Assembly: GCA_964447155.1 (NCBI GenBank)
Contig: CAYURM010000010.1
Span: forward strand, 31,389 to 95,388
Direction of reading: 5' to 3'
DNA: 64,000 bases
From: SMBSF63 sp034003545
GTDB taxonomy: Bacteria > Chloroflexota > Anaerolineae > Anaerolineales > Anaerolineaceae
How positions within the stretch are numbered: the first letter of the stretch is position 1; every line of letters starts with the position of its first letter. Both the position numbers and the translations under genes were made by a program. The notes below the pieces were generated by a model. That model made no database searches. It was not told where the DNA came from and worked only from the letters and a program-made list of their open reading frames with translations. Of the stretch, positions 50,613-58,973 are shown in pieces.

Positions 50613-51395
50613 TTAGAACGAGGTTAAGCCCGATATCTTGCCATACCCCAAAATAGCGAAGACAATCGACGCCACGGTGAAAATAATCGCAAACGCCAAA
50701 ACATAATAATCAGCCTTCTGCATTTTGAGATTAAGATAAAAGGTGCGGTCCTCACGCGCGCCAAAGCCTTTGGATTCAAGCGCCATGGCAAAGATATTGG
50801 TATTGCGGATGGTCGAGATGAATACCGGCACCAGCAGCGGCAGAAATTTCTTGATCCGGTCTACCAGATTGCCTGAGTCCAGGTCGAGGCCGCGGCTGCG
50901 CTGTGCCTGGCTGATCGTCATCGTGCTGGAAGCAATCGTCGGCACCAGGCGCAGGGAAGTGGAAATGGCAAATCCCACGCGATAGGGCAGCCCCAGGCGG
51001 ATCATCCCCAGCACCAGCTCTTCGTTACGGGTGGTCGAGATGAGGATCATCCCGGTGGAGATCATCAGGATCATCAACGCTGTACGGGCGATACTGTAAT
51101 AAAAAGACTCCACTTCAAAAACCCAGAACAAAGGTGTCTCGCCACTGGAGAAGAAATTCCACAGAATCATGCTGGAAACCGTCAACACGATCAAAATATA
51201 ACGAATGCGGCGCAGGTTTTTGAATGAGCCTGATACCGCCAATTGCAGCAGGATCAAGACGGCCACCGGAATCATCCATACCGGGTCCTGAAATAACAGA
51301 ATAGCCACAAACGTCAACAAAAAGGTAATGATCTTGGTGCGCGGGTCCAGGCGATGAATAAATGAGTTATTATCCAGATAAATCTCGGCATCCAT
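50613..51395 (-). CDS. ecfT: ECF transporter T component (EcfT)
   Basis: A 260-residue membrane protein of the CbiQ/EcfT family. It has about five helices, NSFIHRLDPRTKIITFLLTF at the start and the coupling motif ALESKGFGAREDRTF (Ala-Arg-Gly type signature) that binds the ATPase. It overlaps the EcfA stop by one base. It couples EcfA to the S component encoded three genes downstream. Confidence 0.9.
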   Translation of the reverse strand: MDAEIYLDNNSFIHRLDPRTKIITFLLTFVAILLFQDPVWMIPVAVLILLQLAVSGSFKNLRRIRYILIVLTVSSMILWNFFSSGETPLFWVFEVESFYYSIARTALMILMISTGMILISTTRNEELVLGMIRLGLPYRVGFAISTSLRLVPTIASSTMTISQAQRSRGLDLDSGNLVDRIKKFLPLLVPVFISTIRNTNIFAMALESKGFGAREDRTFYLNLKMQKADYYVLAFAIIFTVASIVFAILGYGKISGLTSF

Positions 51396-53095
51396 TATTC
51401 CTGTACTCCTTCAATATAGTCTGACATTTCATCCGGGGTTAAGAAAGTATGCCCGAGGCGGTTGCTGAACTCGACAAAATGCGGCGGCCGCAGGAAAGCC
51501 TCGGCCAGTTCATCCCCGTGTGAGAACACCTCGCGGGTTGACCCCCGCAGGATGACCTTGCCGCCCTTCATCACAAACACCCTTTTGGCATATTCCGCCA
51601 CCACCCACATATGATGGGTAACGAAAATGATCGTGCTGCCATTTTCGTTGAGGCGGCGCACCATGTTCATCATGCTGCGCTGTTCAGCGTAGTCCAGGCC
51701 GGTTGTCGGCTCATCCAGAATAAGCACATCCGGCTTGGCGGCCAGGACAGACGCCACGGCCACGCGCTGCCGGCCGCTCTTGGTAAGAGCAAACGGGTCT
51801 TCTTCTTCAAAACCGACCAGGTCAACAGCTTTCAGCGCCTCCGTAACACATTGCTTCACCTCTTTTTCCGACATCTTTCGCAGGCGCGGGCTGAACGCCA
51901 CCTCGTCAAACACGGTTTCCGAGAAGATCTGATGATCCGGGTTCTGGAAAACATAGCCCACCCGCTGACCGAGCTTGAACACGCCCTGGTCAATCGTCGG
52001 CAGACCGTCTACCGTTACGGCACCGCTGGTCGGCATGAGCAGTCCGTTGAAATGCTTGGCCAGGGTCGTCTTGCCGCTCCCGTTCTGCCCTACAATCGCA
52101 ACCATTTCGCCTTCACAAATCTCCAGCGAGATGCCATTTAAGGCCTGCACTTCAGGATTGTAGGAAAATTCAAGGTCGCGGCACTGGATGACCGGCTTGT
52201 CCCGCTTCGCCAGATCTGCATTTTCTGCTGACACCGTTTTCTGGTAAGCCGCTTCGTCAACCTTCCAGCCGCTTGCCTGGAAAGCCTTCACGCCTTCCTC
52301 TGGGGTCAACGGCAGTTCAGCAGCGCCCATCATCTTGAAGAAACGGGGGATACCCAACGGCATCACGCCCATCTCTTCCATCATCTCCACCTGGCAAAGC
52401 ATCTCACGCGTCGGGCCAATCTTGACCAGCTTGCCGTCGTGAATAAACGCTACGCGGTCCGCAAAAAGGGCTTCCTCCGTTTCATGTTCAAAGATCATCA
52501 GGGTCAGGTCATCCCGTTTGCACAGACGGTGGGTGATTTCAAATACGCCCATCTTGCTGATCGGGTCAAGATCGGTGGTTGGCTCATCCATCACCAGAAC
52601 CTGAGGCTTCAAGGCCAGTACGGAAGCAATCGCCAGCTTCTGCTTTTGCCCGCCGGAGAGGGTCGATGGCGGGCGGTGACCAAATGCAGTCAACCCGACA
52701 TATTCCAGGTTTTCCTTGATGCGGCGGCCGATCTCTTCCCGTTCTACAGCAAAGTTTTCAGGACCAAAAGCAACTTCCAGCTCCACATTGGTTGAAAAAA
52801 GCTGGGCTTCAAAATCCTGAAAGACCATACCAACGACCTCTGCCATTTCGGCTACGGAATTTTCCTTCGCATTGCGCCCCATCACAGAAACTTCACCGAC
52901 GTATTTCCCTTTAAAAAAATGCGGTATCAGTCCATTGATGGTGGCGGCCAGCGTACTTTTTCCTGCTTCGCTGGGCCCCATAATAACGAGGAACTCACCA
53001 CGCGGCATCTCCAGATTAATCCCGTCGAGGGCATATTCCTTCTGCCCGCGATAACGATATTGAAGATCCTTGATTGAAACAATCGACTCTGTCAT
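51395..53095 (-). CDS. ecfA: Fused double ECF ATPase (EcfA-EcfA')
   Basis: A 566-residue protein with two ATP-binding cassettes. N-half: Walker A GPSEAGKST, signature LSGGQKQKL, Walker B LVMDEPTTDLD. C-half: Walker A GQNGSGKTT, Walker B LILDEPTTGLD, but the signature reads LTKSGRQRV, where LSxGQ is expected. A tail (about 500-566) follows. It powers uptake through EcfT and the S component. GTCAGGAGG precedes the ATG. It lies 22 bases after the RpiR gene. Confidence 0.9.
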   Translation of the reverse strand: MTESIVSIKDLQYRYRGQKEYALDGINLEMPRGEFLVIMGPSEAGKSTLAATINGLIPHFFKGKYVGEVSVMGRNAKENSVAEMAEVVGMVFQDFEAQLFSTNVELEVAFGPENFAVEREEIGRRIKENLEYVGLTAFGHRPPSTLSGGQKQKLAIASVLALKPQVLVMDEPTTDLDPISKMGVFEITHRLCKRDDLTLMIFEHETEEALFADRVAFIHDGKLVKIGPTREMLCQVEMMEEMGVMPLGIPRFFKMMGAAELPLTPEEGVKAFQASGWKVDEAAYQKTVSAENADLAKRDKPVIQCRDLEFSYNPEVQALNGISLEICEGEMVAIVGQNGSGKTTLAKHFNGLLMPTSGAVTVDGLPTIDQGVFKLGQRVGYVFQNPDHQIFSETVFDEVAFSPRLRKMSEKEVKQCVTEALKAVDLVGFEEEDPFALTKSGRQRVAVASVLAAKPDVLILDEPTTGLDYAEQRSMMNMVRRLNENGSTIIFVTHHMWVVAEYAKRVFVMKGGKVILRGSTREVFSHGDELAEAFLRPPHFVEFSNRLGHTFLTPDEMSDYIEGVQE

Positions 53096-53117
53096 CTATC
53101 CTCCTGACTTATTCTTT

Positions 53118-53999
53118 TCAGGCTTCACCCGCCTGAAACGGGGGTTTGCGCATCAGGGCGTTCCAAATCATCCGTTCATTTTCAATTGCCTGGTCCATCG
53201 AATTCATCGCCAGACAAATATATAAAGCGTGGATCAGCGCATATTGCGCAATGCGCGATGAAATCGTTTCGGGCATGCTTTCCTGTGAAACGGAAAGCAG
53301 CACGATATCAGAAATCAGCGCAAGGGGGGAAAGAGTATTGCCGGTAATGCACAAGACTGGCGCGCCAACCTGTTTGGCTTCAAGCGCCGTGCGGTACGGG
53401 TCGTCCGATTCGCCCGTCTGTGAGATGACCACCACCAGGTCTTGCGGCGTCAGCAGGGCAACCTGCATGACCTGCAAATACGAATCCGTCTGCACCTGAC
53501 AATTCAGACCCAGACGGATAAGACGGTTGTGCATTTCATGAGCCACTGGCCCCGAAGTGCCGACGCCGGTGATCAAAATCGAGCGGGCCTGCAACAGCAA
53601 CCGGAGCGCAGCTTGAAAAACATCGAAATCGAGGATCGAGAGGGTATCATCAATCGCCTGTTTGCTGCCCAGCAGCACTTTGCGGGCCAGTGAACCGGGC
53701 GAATCCTCTTCTGAAACGCCATTATGGATCAACTGCGGCGAATGAGGCAGCGCCTGCACCAGGGCAATCTTAAATTCCAGCCAACCCTCATAACCCAATG
53801 AACGGCAAAAACGCAGGGCAGTGGCATCGCTCACTCCGCTTTGCTGGGCGATTTCGGCCAGGGTCATGCGGATCACTTCCCGGGGATCTGCCAGAACAAA
53901 CTGCCCCACTTTGCTTTCAGCTGGAGACAGCGAAGGCAGCAGGCTGCGTACTCTTGTCAGAGTATCTCCACTCAAGCCAGCAGGCAGCTGTTGATCCAT
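53118..53999 (-). CDS. RpiR-family transcriptional regulator
   Basis: A 293-residue regulator. N-terminal RpiR helix-turn-helix (LTRVRSLLPSLSPAESKVGQ, EIAQQSGVSDATALRFCRSL) and C-terminal SIS sugar-phosphate-sensing domain (ILITGVGTSGPVAHEMHNRL, VVISQTGESDDPYRTA). RpiR proteins usually answer to a phosphosugar; here a pentose- or deoxypentose-phosphate of the downstream pathway would fit. It heads the ECF operon, with a strong promoter and operator upstream. Confidence 0.9.
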   Translation of the reverse strand: MDQQLPAGLSGDTLTRVRSLLPSLSPAESKVGQFVLADPREVIRMTLAEIAQQSGVSDATALRFCRSLGYEGWLEFKIALVQALPHSPQLIHNGVSEEDSPGSLARKVLLGSKQAIDDTLSILDFDVFQAALRLLLQARSILITGVGTSGPVAHEMHNRLIRLGLNCQVQTDSYLQVMQVALLTPQDLVVVISQTGESDDPYRTALEAKQVGAPVLCITGNTLSPLALISDIVLLSVSQESMPETISSRIAQYALIHALYICLAMNSMDQAIENERMIWNALMRKPPFQAGEA

Positions 54000-54057
54000 A
54001 GGAAATCATCCTCGCAAAGCTGTGGTATCCGAATAAGGCTGCTGAAAACAACGGGGA

Positions 54058-54110
54058 ATGTAGCAATACTACATCAATTCTATTTTAGTGAAATTTAACA
54101 ACAAAGTCAA
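54058..54110 (-). promoter_or_regulatory. Promoter and operator of the rpiR-ECF operon
   Basis: Minus strand: -35 TTGACT (54110-54105), 17-base spacer, -10 TAAAAT (54087-54082). Just downstream is a 17-bp palindrome ATGTAG-CAATA-CTACAT (54058-54074), covering the likely start site and early transcript, well placed for repression by RpiR. Confidence 0.7.
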
Positions 54111-54200
54111 GAGGTAATTTCAGAAAAGGCAGTTTTCCCCTTCCATTTCTCCAAAACCAACCCTGCTACGAAACTGCGGTACGCCGTTCACAAAATCATC

Positions 54201-54225
54201 GCACCCTGAGCTCGTCGAAGGGTGC
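54201..54225. repeat. Dispersed-type palindrome (CACCCTGAGC ... GAAGGGTG)
   Basis: GCACCCT (54201-54207) pairs with AGGGTGC (54219-54225) around GAGCTCGTCGA. This motif is a widespread bacterial intergenic repeat; only one copy is in this window. Confidence 0.55.
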
Positions 54226-54238
54226 AGGTTTACCCAGC

Positions 54239-54880
54239 CTACAAATTCCCGTAGGTATTGAACTTCTTCATCACACCCACCATCTCCTCGTCGGAGAGAA
54301 TGACCGGCTCGCCAATACATTTGGTCTGGTAATATAGCCGGCTGACCAGCTCCAGCTCTTCGGCCACCGCAAAGGCTGCGCCCAGGTCGGCGCCCACGGT
54401 GACGATGCCGTGATTGGCCATCAAGCAGGCATTGTAATGGCCAATGCTGTTGAGGATGTTGTCGGAAAGTTCCTTGCTGCCGTAGGTGGCATAGGGCGCC
54501 ACGGGCACCTTGTTGCCAGCCAGGCCGACCAGATAGTGCACGGCGGGCAGCTCCCAGCCCATGCAGGCGATGGTCGTGGCGTATACCTGATGGGTATGCA
54601 CCACAGCGTTGATGTCCGCTCGCTTTTTGAGCAGACCAACGTGGAAACTGATCTCACTGGAAGGCTTGAGTTTTCCGTCCACTTTGTTGCCGTCCAGGTC
54701 CACCACGACCACATCTTCCGGCTGCATGGCGAAATAATCCACCCCGCTGGGCTTGATCGCTACCAGGTTTTCTTCCCGGTTCATCAGGCTCAGGTTGCCG
54801 CCAGTGCCGGTGGTCAGTTGTGCCCGGATCAGTTTTTGCCCGTATTCTACAATTAAGGTTCGTTCTTTTTCTAATAGCAT
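54239..54880 (-). CDS. Class II aldolase (FucA/DrdA-like)
   Basis: A 213-residue zinc aldolase. Glu76 (SSEISFH), His95 and His97 (VVHTHQVYA) and His157 (LMANHGIVTVG) match Glu73, His92, His94 and His155 of FucA. This is the class II aldolase/adducin family, which cleaves ketose-1-phosphates to DHAP and an aldehyde. With the MtnA-like isomerase it fits splitting 5-methylthioribulose- or 5-deoxyribulose-1-phosphate. The ATG at 54878-54880 has GGAGA upstream. It is the most upstream gene of the cluster, 240 bases before rpiR. Confidence 0.88.
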   Translation of the reverse strand: MLLEKERTLIVEYGQKLIRAQLTTGTGGNLSLMNREENLVAIKPSGVDYFAMQPEDVVVVDLDGNKVDGKLKPSSEISFHVGLLKKRADINAVVHTHQVYATTIACMGWELPAVHYLVGLAGNKVPVAPYATYGSKELSDNILNSIGHYNACLMANHGIVTVGADLGAAFAVAEELELVSRLYYQTKCIGEPVILSDEEMVGVMKKFNTYGNL

Positions 54881-54925
54881 GCTTGTCTCCATTTTATTTA
54901 AAGTGTGTCGGCACACTACATGTTT

Positions 54926-54951
54926 GTAGGGACAGATCTCCCGACCTGTCC
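54926..54951 (+). repeat. REP-like hairpin with GTAG foot (family GGACAGA)
   Basis: GTAG (54926-54929), then GGACAGATC (54930-54938) pairs with GACCTGTCC (54943-54951) with one mismatch, and a TCCC loop. Relative of the GGAG copy at 37116-37141. Confidence 0.7.
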
Positions 54952-54993
54952 GTCAATCTCGTAGAGAATGATCTGTGTTAGCCAATTTCTACC

Positions 54994-55269
54994 TTGCAAT
55001 TCTTTGACCAAGTGGATTATACCCGTTATACAAACAAAAACTTCCGCAAATTTTTCCTTATCTGCGAACTTGATATGTTTTCCAATCCGCTATATATAAT
55101 GCAAGTTGATTTTTCTGCCATCGAGCATGTGCAAATCAAGGGCAGGTTATTAGATAAAATATTGGTTGTGCGCATAAGAGGCGAAAAGGCAAAAAAATTC
55201 GAAATACCTAACTTATTCAAGGATCAACTATCTTCAATCGTCAATATTCTCGAGGAAAAAACAGCCTGA
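54994..55269 (+). CDS. Uncertain small ORF
   Basis: A 91-codon frame beginning with TTG; an ATG at 55075 is another choice. No ribosome binding site. The peptide (LLDKILVVRIRGEKAKKFEI, LFKDQLSSIVNILEEK) looks like part of a protein, possibly a decayed gene. Not recognised. Confidence 0.3.
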   Translation: MQFFDQVDYTRYTNKNFRKFFLICELDMFSNPLYIMQVDFSAIEHVQIKGRLLDKILVVRIRGEKAKKFEIPNLFKDQLSSIVNILEEKTA

Positions 55270-55380
55270 CACATCGTACACTCAAGTAGGCAATTTCATC
55301 TTTTAGCAATAAACTATCCCTTCCCCACTCGCTGGGGGAGGGATAGTGTTTATGCGCAGCATAAGTACAGGTAGAGGGAT

Positions 55381-56535
55381 TTACACACTCAGCACATGCG
55401 TCACGGCCGTGGAAGCCGCCCCGCCCAGGGCCTGCACCAGGGCGCGCTTCGCGCCGGGGATCTGGTTTTCGCCAGCCTGACCGCGCAGCTGCTGCACTGC
55501 TTCCACAATCTGGTACACGCCTGTCGCGCCCACGGGATGGCCGCGGCCCTTCAGTCCGCCCATCACCGAGACAGGCAGTTCCCCATCCAGGGCCAACTTG
55601 CCGCCCTGTTCCAGCTTCCAGCCCTCGCCGTGTCGGGCAAATCCGGCCGCTTCCAGCGAGAGCAGGGCATAGATGGTAAAAGCGTCAAACAGTTCGAAAA
55701 AGTCCACATCGCGGGGCAGGATGCCCGCCTGACGGCAGGCGCGCTCCACCGAGAGTTCGGCGGCGCGGAAGGCCAGCAGGTTATGGCGGTCATGCACAGC
55801 CAAAGAATCGGTGACCAGGCTGGAACCTACCACCCGCACCGCGGGTTGGGCCGCACCCTTGGGCAGCAAACCGGAGCGGGTCAGCACAACTGCCGCCGCG
55901 CCGTCCGCATAGGGCGCTACATCAAACAAATTGAGCGGGGTGCTGACCATGCCCGCCCGCTGATAGACCGCCGGTGATATGGCCTTCCTGTACATGGCGT
56001 TGGGATTGTTGACCGCATTGGCATGAGCTAACAAAGAGAACTCCGCCAGCCCGTCCGCGGGCAAATCGTATTCATGCATATAACGCCGGGTAAGCAAAGC
56101 CGCCTGGGCGGTCAGGGTCAGGCCGCCGGAGACCTCATAGTCATATTCCACCGTCTGCATCATCGCCGTTTCCAGATCTTCACTGGTCACGTCGGTGCAT
56201 TTCTCGGCGCCGACCACAATGGCGGTATCGACAAAACCCGATTTCACCGCCAGATAAGCCATGCGGAAAGCCGCCGCGCCCGATGCGCCCGCCGCTTCCA
56301 CGGTGACCCCTTCAATCCCTTCCAACCCGCTGTTGCCGGTGAACAAGGCACCCAGATTCGACTGACCGGACAGCACCGATGCCAGGAAATTGCCAATATA
56401 CATGGCCTGCGGTTTCAGTCCACCGGCGTCTGCGCGGGCGGACTGAATGGCGCGCGCCGCCAGGGTGCGCAGTGAAACGTCCATATGTTCCCCGACCGGC
56501 GTCTGGCCGATGCCAGCAATTACGACCTCAGTCAT
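55381..56535 (-). CDS. SCP2/archaeal-type thiolase without the usual nucleophilic Cys
   Basis: A 384-residue thiolase-fold protein: MTEVVIAGIGQTPVGEH at the start, VTVEAAGASGAAAFRMAYLA and GGLKGRGHPVGATG with the C-terminal His. The catalytic cysteine expected in ACASG reads Gly83 (AGASG), and the DNA codon is GGC. Its neighbours (HMG-CoA synthase and reductase) fit acetoacetyl-CoA formation, but the lost Cys raises doubt. The ATG at 56533-56535 has GAGGGG upstream. It follows HMG-CoA synthase by 10 bases. Confidence 0.82.
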   Translation of the reverse strand: MTEVVIAGIGQTPVGEHMDVSLRTLAARAIQSARADAGGLKPQAMYIGNFLASVLSGQSNLGALFTGNSGLEGIEGVTVEAAGASGAAAFRMAYLAVKSGFVDTAIVVGAEKCTDVTSEDLETAMMQTVEYDYEVSGGLTLTAQAALLTRRYMHEYDLPADGLAEFSLLAHANAVNNPNAMYRKAISPAVYQRAGMVSTPLNLFDVAPYADGAAAVVLTRSGLLPKGAAQPAVRVVGSSLVTDSLAVHDRHNLLAFRAAELSVERACRQAGILPRDVDFFELFDAFTIYALLSLEAAGFARHGEGWKLEQGGKLALDGELPVSVMGGLKGRGHPVGATGVYQIVEAVQQLRGQAGENQIPGAKRALVQALGGAASTAVTHVLSV

Positions 56536-56545
56536 GGTCATCCCC

Positions 56546-57628
56546 TCACTTTGCCAGCTTGCGGCGCATGCGCACGTACATGCCGTAGTCAATTTCCGTG
56601 CGGCGGCTGATGTAGTCCTGGGTGAACGGGGCATTACCGCGCCGTGCGAGGATGGCCTCGGTTATCTCAATGGCGAAGGCATCCGACCCGGCGCCGGAAC
56701 CAAACGATGTCACCAGGATCTTGTCGCCTGGCTCAGCTACATCCAGCACGGCCGAAAGACCGACCAGGGCCGCACCGGCATAGGTATTGCCGATCACCGG
56801 CGAGAGCAGGCCGGTTGTGATCTGCTCTTTGCTGAAGCCCAGCATTTTCGCCACATTCTGCGGGAATTTGGTGTTAGGTTGATGAAACACTGCAAAGCGG
56901 TAATCCGATGGCCCGGTGTGGGTGCCTTCCATCAGGGCCGAAGCCGCCGAAGTGATATGCTTGAAATACGCCGGCGTGCCGGTGAAGCGCTGACCGTGCG
57001 AGGGGTATTTTTGCCCCGCCCGCCGCCAGAAGTCCGGCGTGTCGGTTACATACGAGTAGACCGCATCGATCACCGCCAGCGATTCTTCCGCCGGGCCGAT
57101 GATGTAGGCCGCGCCGCCCGCCGCTGCCGTGTATTCGAGCGCATCGCCGGGGCGTCCCTGGGCAGTATCCATGCCGATCGCCAGGGCGTACTCCGCCATG
57201 CGTGACCCCACCAGGCCCATCGCTGCCACCATCGCTTCGGTACCGGCTTTGCAGGCGAATTCCCAGTCGCCGGCCGAGACGCTGGGCACAGCGCCGATGG
57301 CTTCCGCCACAATCGTCCCGCTGGGTTTGACCGCGTAAGGATGCGACTCGGAGCCTACCCATACCGCACGCAGTTCTTCAGCGCTGATCCCGGCCCGCGA
57401 GAGGGCATTGCGTGCCGCCTCGATCGACATGGTAACCACGTCCTCATCCAGGCCAGGCACGGCTTTCTCTTTGATGGGTGTGCCGCCTTCTTCGCCCTTC
57501 CAGATGCGGTTGATCTCGGTGGCCGGCAGGCGGTAGCGCGGCACATAGGCCCCATACCCAACGATGCCCACCTTGCGTTCCGGTTTCAACAACAAAGCTT
57601 CGCTCGCGTTCTGTGTATTTTCTTCCAT
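56546..57628 (-). CDS. Archaeal-type hydroxymethylglutaryl-CoA synthase
   Basis: A 360-residue thiolase-superfamily enzyme. Nucleophile Cys126 in WEFACKAGTEA, base Glu94 in GSESHPYAVKPSGT and His in FAVFHQPNTKFP. It condenses acetyl-CoA and acetoacetyl-CoA to HMG-CoA for the mevalonate pathway. The N-terminal VGIVGYGAYVPRYRL is typical of the archaeal type. GCGAGGAG precedes the ATG. It lies between HMG-CoA reductase and the thiolase. Confidence 0.92.
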   Translation of the reverse strand: MEENTQNASEALLLKPERKVGIVGYGAYVPRYRLPATEINRIWKGEEGGTPIKEKAVPGLDEDVVTMSIEAARNALSRAGISAEELRAVWVGSESHPYAVKPSGTIVAEAIGAVPSVSAGDWEFACKAGTEAMVAAMGLVGSRMAEYALAIGMDTAQGRPGDALEYTAAAGGAAYIIGPAEESLAVIDAVYSYVTDTPDFWRRAGQKYPSHGQRFTGTPAYFKHITSAASALMEGTHTGPSDYRFAVFHQPNTKFPQNVAKMLGFSKEQITTGLLSPVIGNTYAGAALVGLSAVLDVAEPGDKILVTSFGSGAGSDAFAIEITEAILARRGNAPFTQDYISRRTEIDYGMYVRMRRKLAK

Positions 57629-57710
57629 TGATCATGCTCCTCGCTTCATTCCGCAGAGTATTCTAAAAAACTGTCTCTGTCATTGCGAAATAATATTGCC
57701 TGAATCTGTT

Positions 57711-58973
57711 CTACCCGCGCCAGGAACGCAGAATTTCCTCGGCCCGGTCAACCCGGACCATTTTCTCTTTTACCAGCTGCGCTGCCAGGCGCTCAACTTC
57801 GTCATCCGCTGCGCCGGCCGCGATCGCCACCTGACGGGCATGCAGGCTCATGTGCCCGCGTTGAATGCCCTCGGTCGCCAGGGCGCGCAGGGCACCCAGA
57901 TTCTGGGCCAACCCCACCGCTCCGATGATCTCGGCCAGTTCAGCCGCTGTTTTCACACCCATCAATTTTAAACCGGCCTGCGCCGCGGGATGCACCCGCG
58001 TTGCGCCGCCCACGATACCCACCGCCATCGGCATTTCCAGATACCCGGTCAGGTTACCGTCCGCGTCCACTCCCCAGGTGGTCAGGCTGGTATAGTGTCC
58101 GCTGCGCGCCGCATAGGCATGCGCCCCGGCTTCCACCGCCCGCCAGTCATTGCCTGTCGCCAGCACGACCGCATCCACGCCGTTCATAATGCCCTTGTTA
58201 TGCGTCGCTGCCCGATAAGGGTCAGCCACGGCAAAGGCCCACGCATCAAGGATGCCATCGCGCACGGTCTCGGGGGAAAAATCCTTGAGGGCCAGCGCCT
58301 GTAAGGGCACGGTGCAGCGCACACGCACCAGGCGCCGGTCGGCCAGGTTGCTCAAAATGCGTAATAATACCCGTCCGCCGGTGATCGCTTCCACCCGCGG
58401 AGCCAGGCGCTCGACAGCCGTATTGACCGCGTTAGCACCCATCGCATCGCGCACATCGTACACCAGATGCACCACCAGCAGCGCGCCGTTGGGCGCATCC
58501 GGCAGCAGGCGCACCTGCAAGTCCCGCGGGCCGCCGCCCAGGCGCAGCAGCACCGGATCAATCTCGGCGACCTCGGCCAGCAACTCGTCACGGGCGGCCA
58601 GCAGGCGCTCGCGCGCGTCCTCGGGGTCGGGCACGTTCAACACCTGCATCTGCCCGATCATCTCCGGCGGGTCAGCCTCGGCAGTGAATCCGCCGCCCTT
58701 GGCCGCCAGCTTCGCCATAAAAGACGCCGCCGCTACCACCGATGGTTCTTCGATCACCATCGGCACCAGCACCGCGCGGCCATTGACCACAAAATTGCGG
58801 GCAATCCCCAGCGGCAGGGCATACGTTCCCACCACATTCTCGATCATGTGGTCGGCCTGCTCAGCCCCCAAACCGCCTTCGCTGCTTAGGGCAAACAGTT
58901 CGTTGTCATCCAGCCCGGCCTCGCCGAGCTGCTGCAACCGTTCAGACATAGAAAGTTCATAGAATTTAGCCAT
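57711..58973 (-). CDS. Hydroxymethylglutaryl-CoA reductase (class II-like)
   Basis: A 420-residue HMG-CoA reductase. Hallmarks: YALPLGIARNFVVNG at the substrate site, DAMGANAVNTAVERL (the cofactor loop), NKGIMNGVDAVVLATGNDWR and the C-terminal His in RGHMSLHARQVA. It reduces HMG-CoA to mevalonate. The N-terminus lacks a membrane anchor, as in class II bacterial enzymes. It is the first gene of the mevalonate run. Confidence 0.93.
   Translation of the reverse strand: MAKFYELSMSERLQQLGEAGLDDNELFALSSEGGLGAEQADHMIENVVGTYALPLGIARNFVVNGRAVLVPMVIEEPSVVAAASFMAKLAAKGGGFTAEADPPEMIGQMQVLNVPDPEDARERLLAARDELLAEVAEIDPVLLRLGGGPRDLQVRLLPDAPNGALLVVHLVYDVRDAMGANAVNTAVERLAPRVEAITGGRVLLRILSNLADRRLVRVRCTVPLQALALKDFSPETVRDGILDAWAFAVADPYRAATHNKGIMNGVDAVVLATGNDWRAVEAGAHAYAARSGHYTSLTTWGVDADGNLTGYLEMPMAVGIVGGATRVHPAAQAGLKLMGVKTAAELAEIIGAVGLAQNLGALRALATEGIQRGHMSLHARQVAIAAGAADDEVERLAAQLVKEKMVRVDRAEEILRSWRG

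Larger units (their letters stand above)
54881..55380. other. Region between aldolase and thiolase genes
   Basis: It holds a REP-like hairpin at 54926-54951, a possible hairpin AGTGTG/CACACT near 54903-54918 next to CTAC, and the doubtful ORF 54994-55269. Nothing else is recognised. Confidence 0.5.

Noticed and set aside
53146..53499. Plus-strand frame in the rpiR gene
   Set aside because: Shadow of the regulator with no independent support.
54903..54918. AGTGTG/CACACT hairpin near CTAC as a REP
   Set aside because: Only a short stem and partly overlapping the foot; too weak to list with the others.
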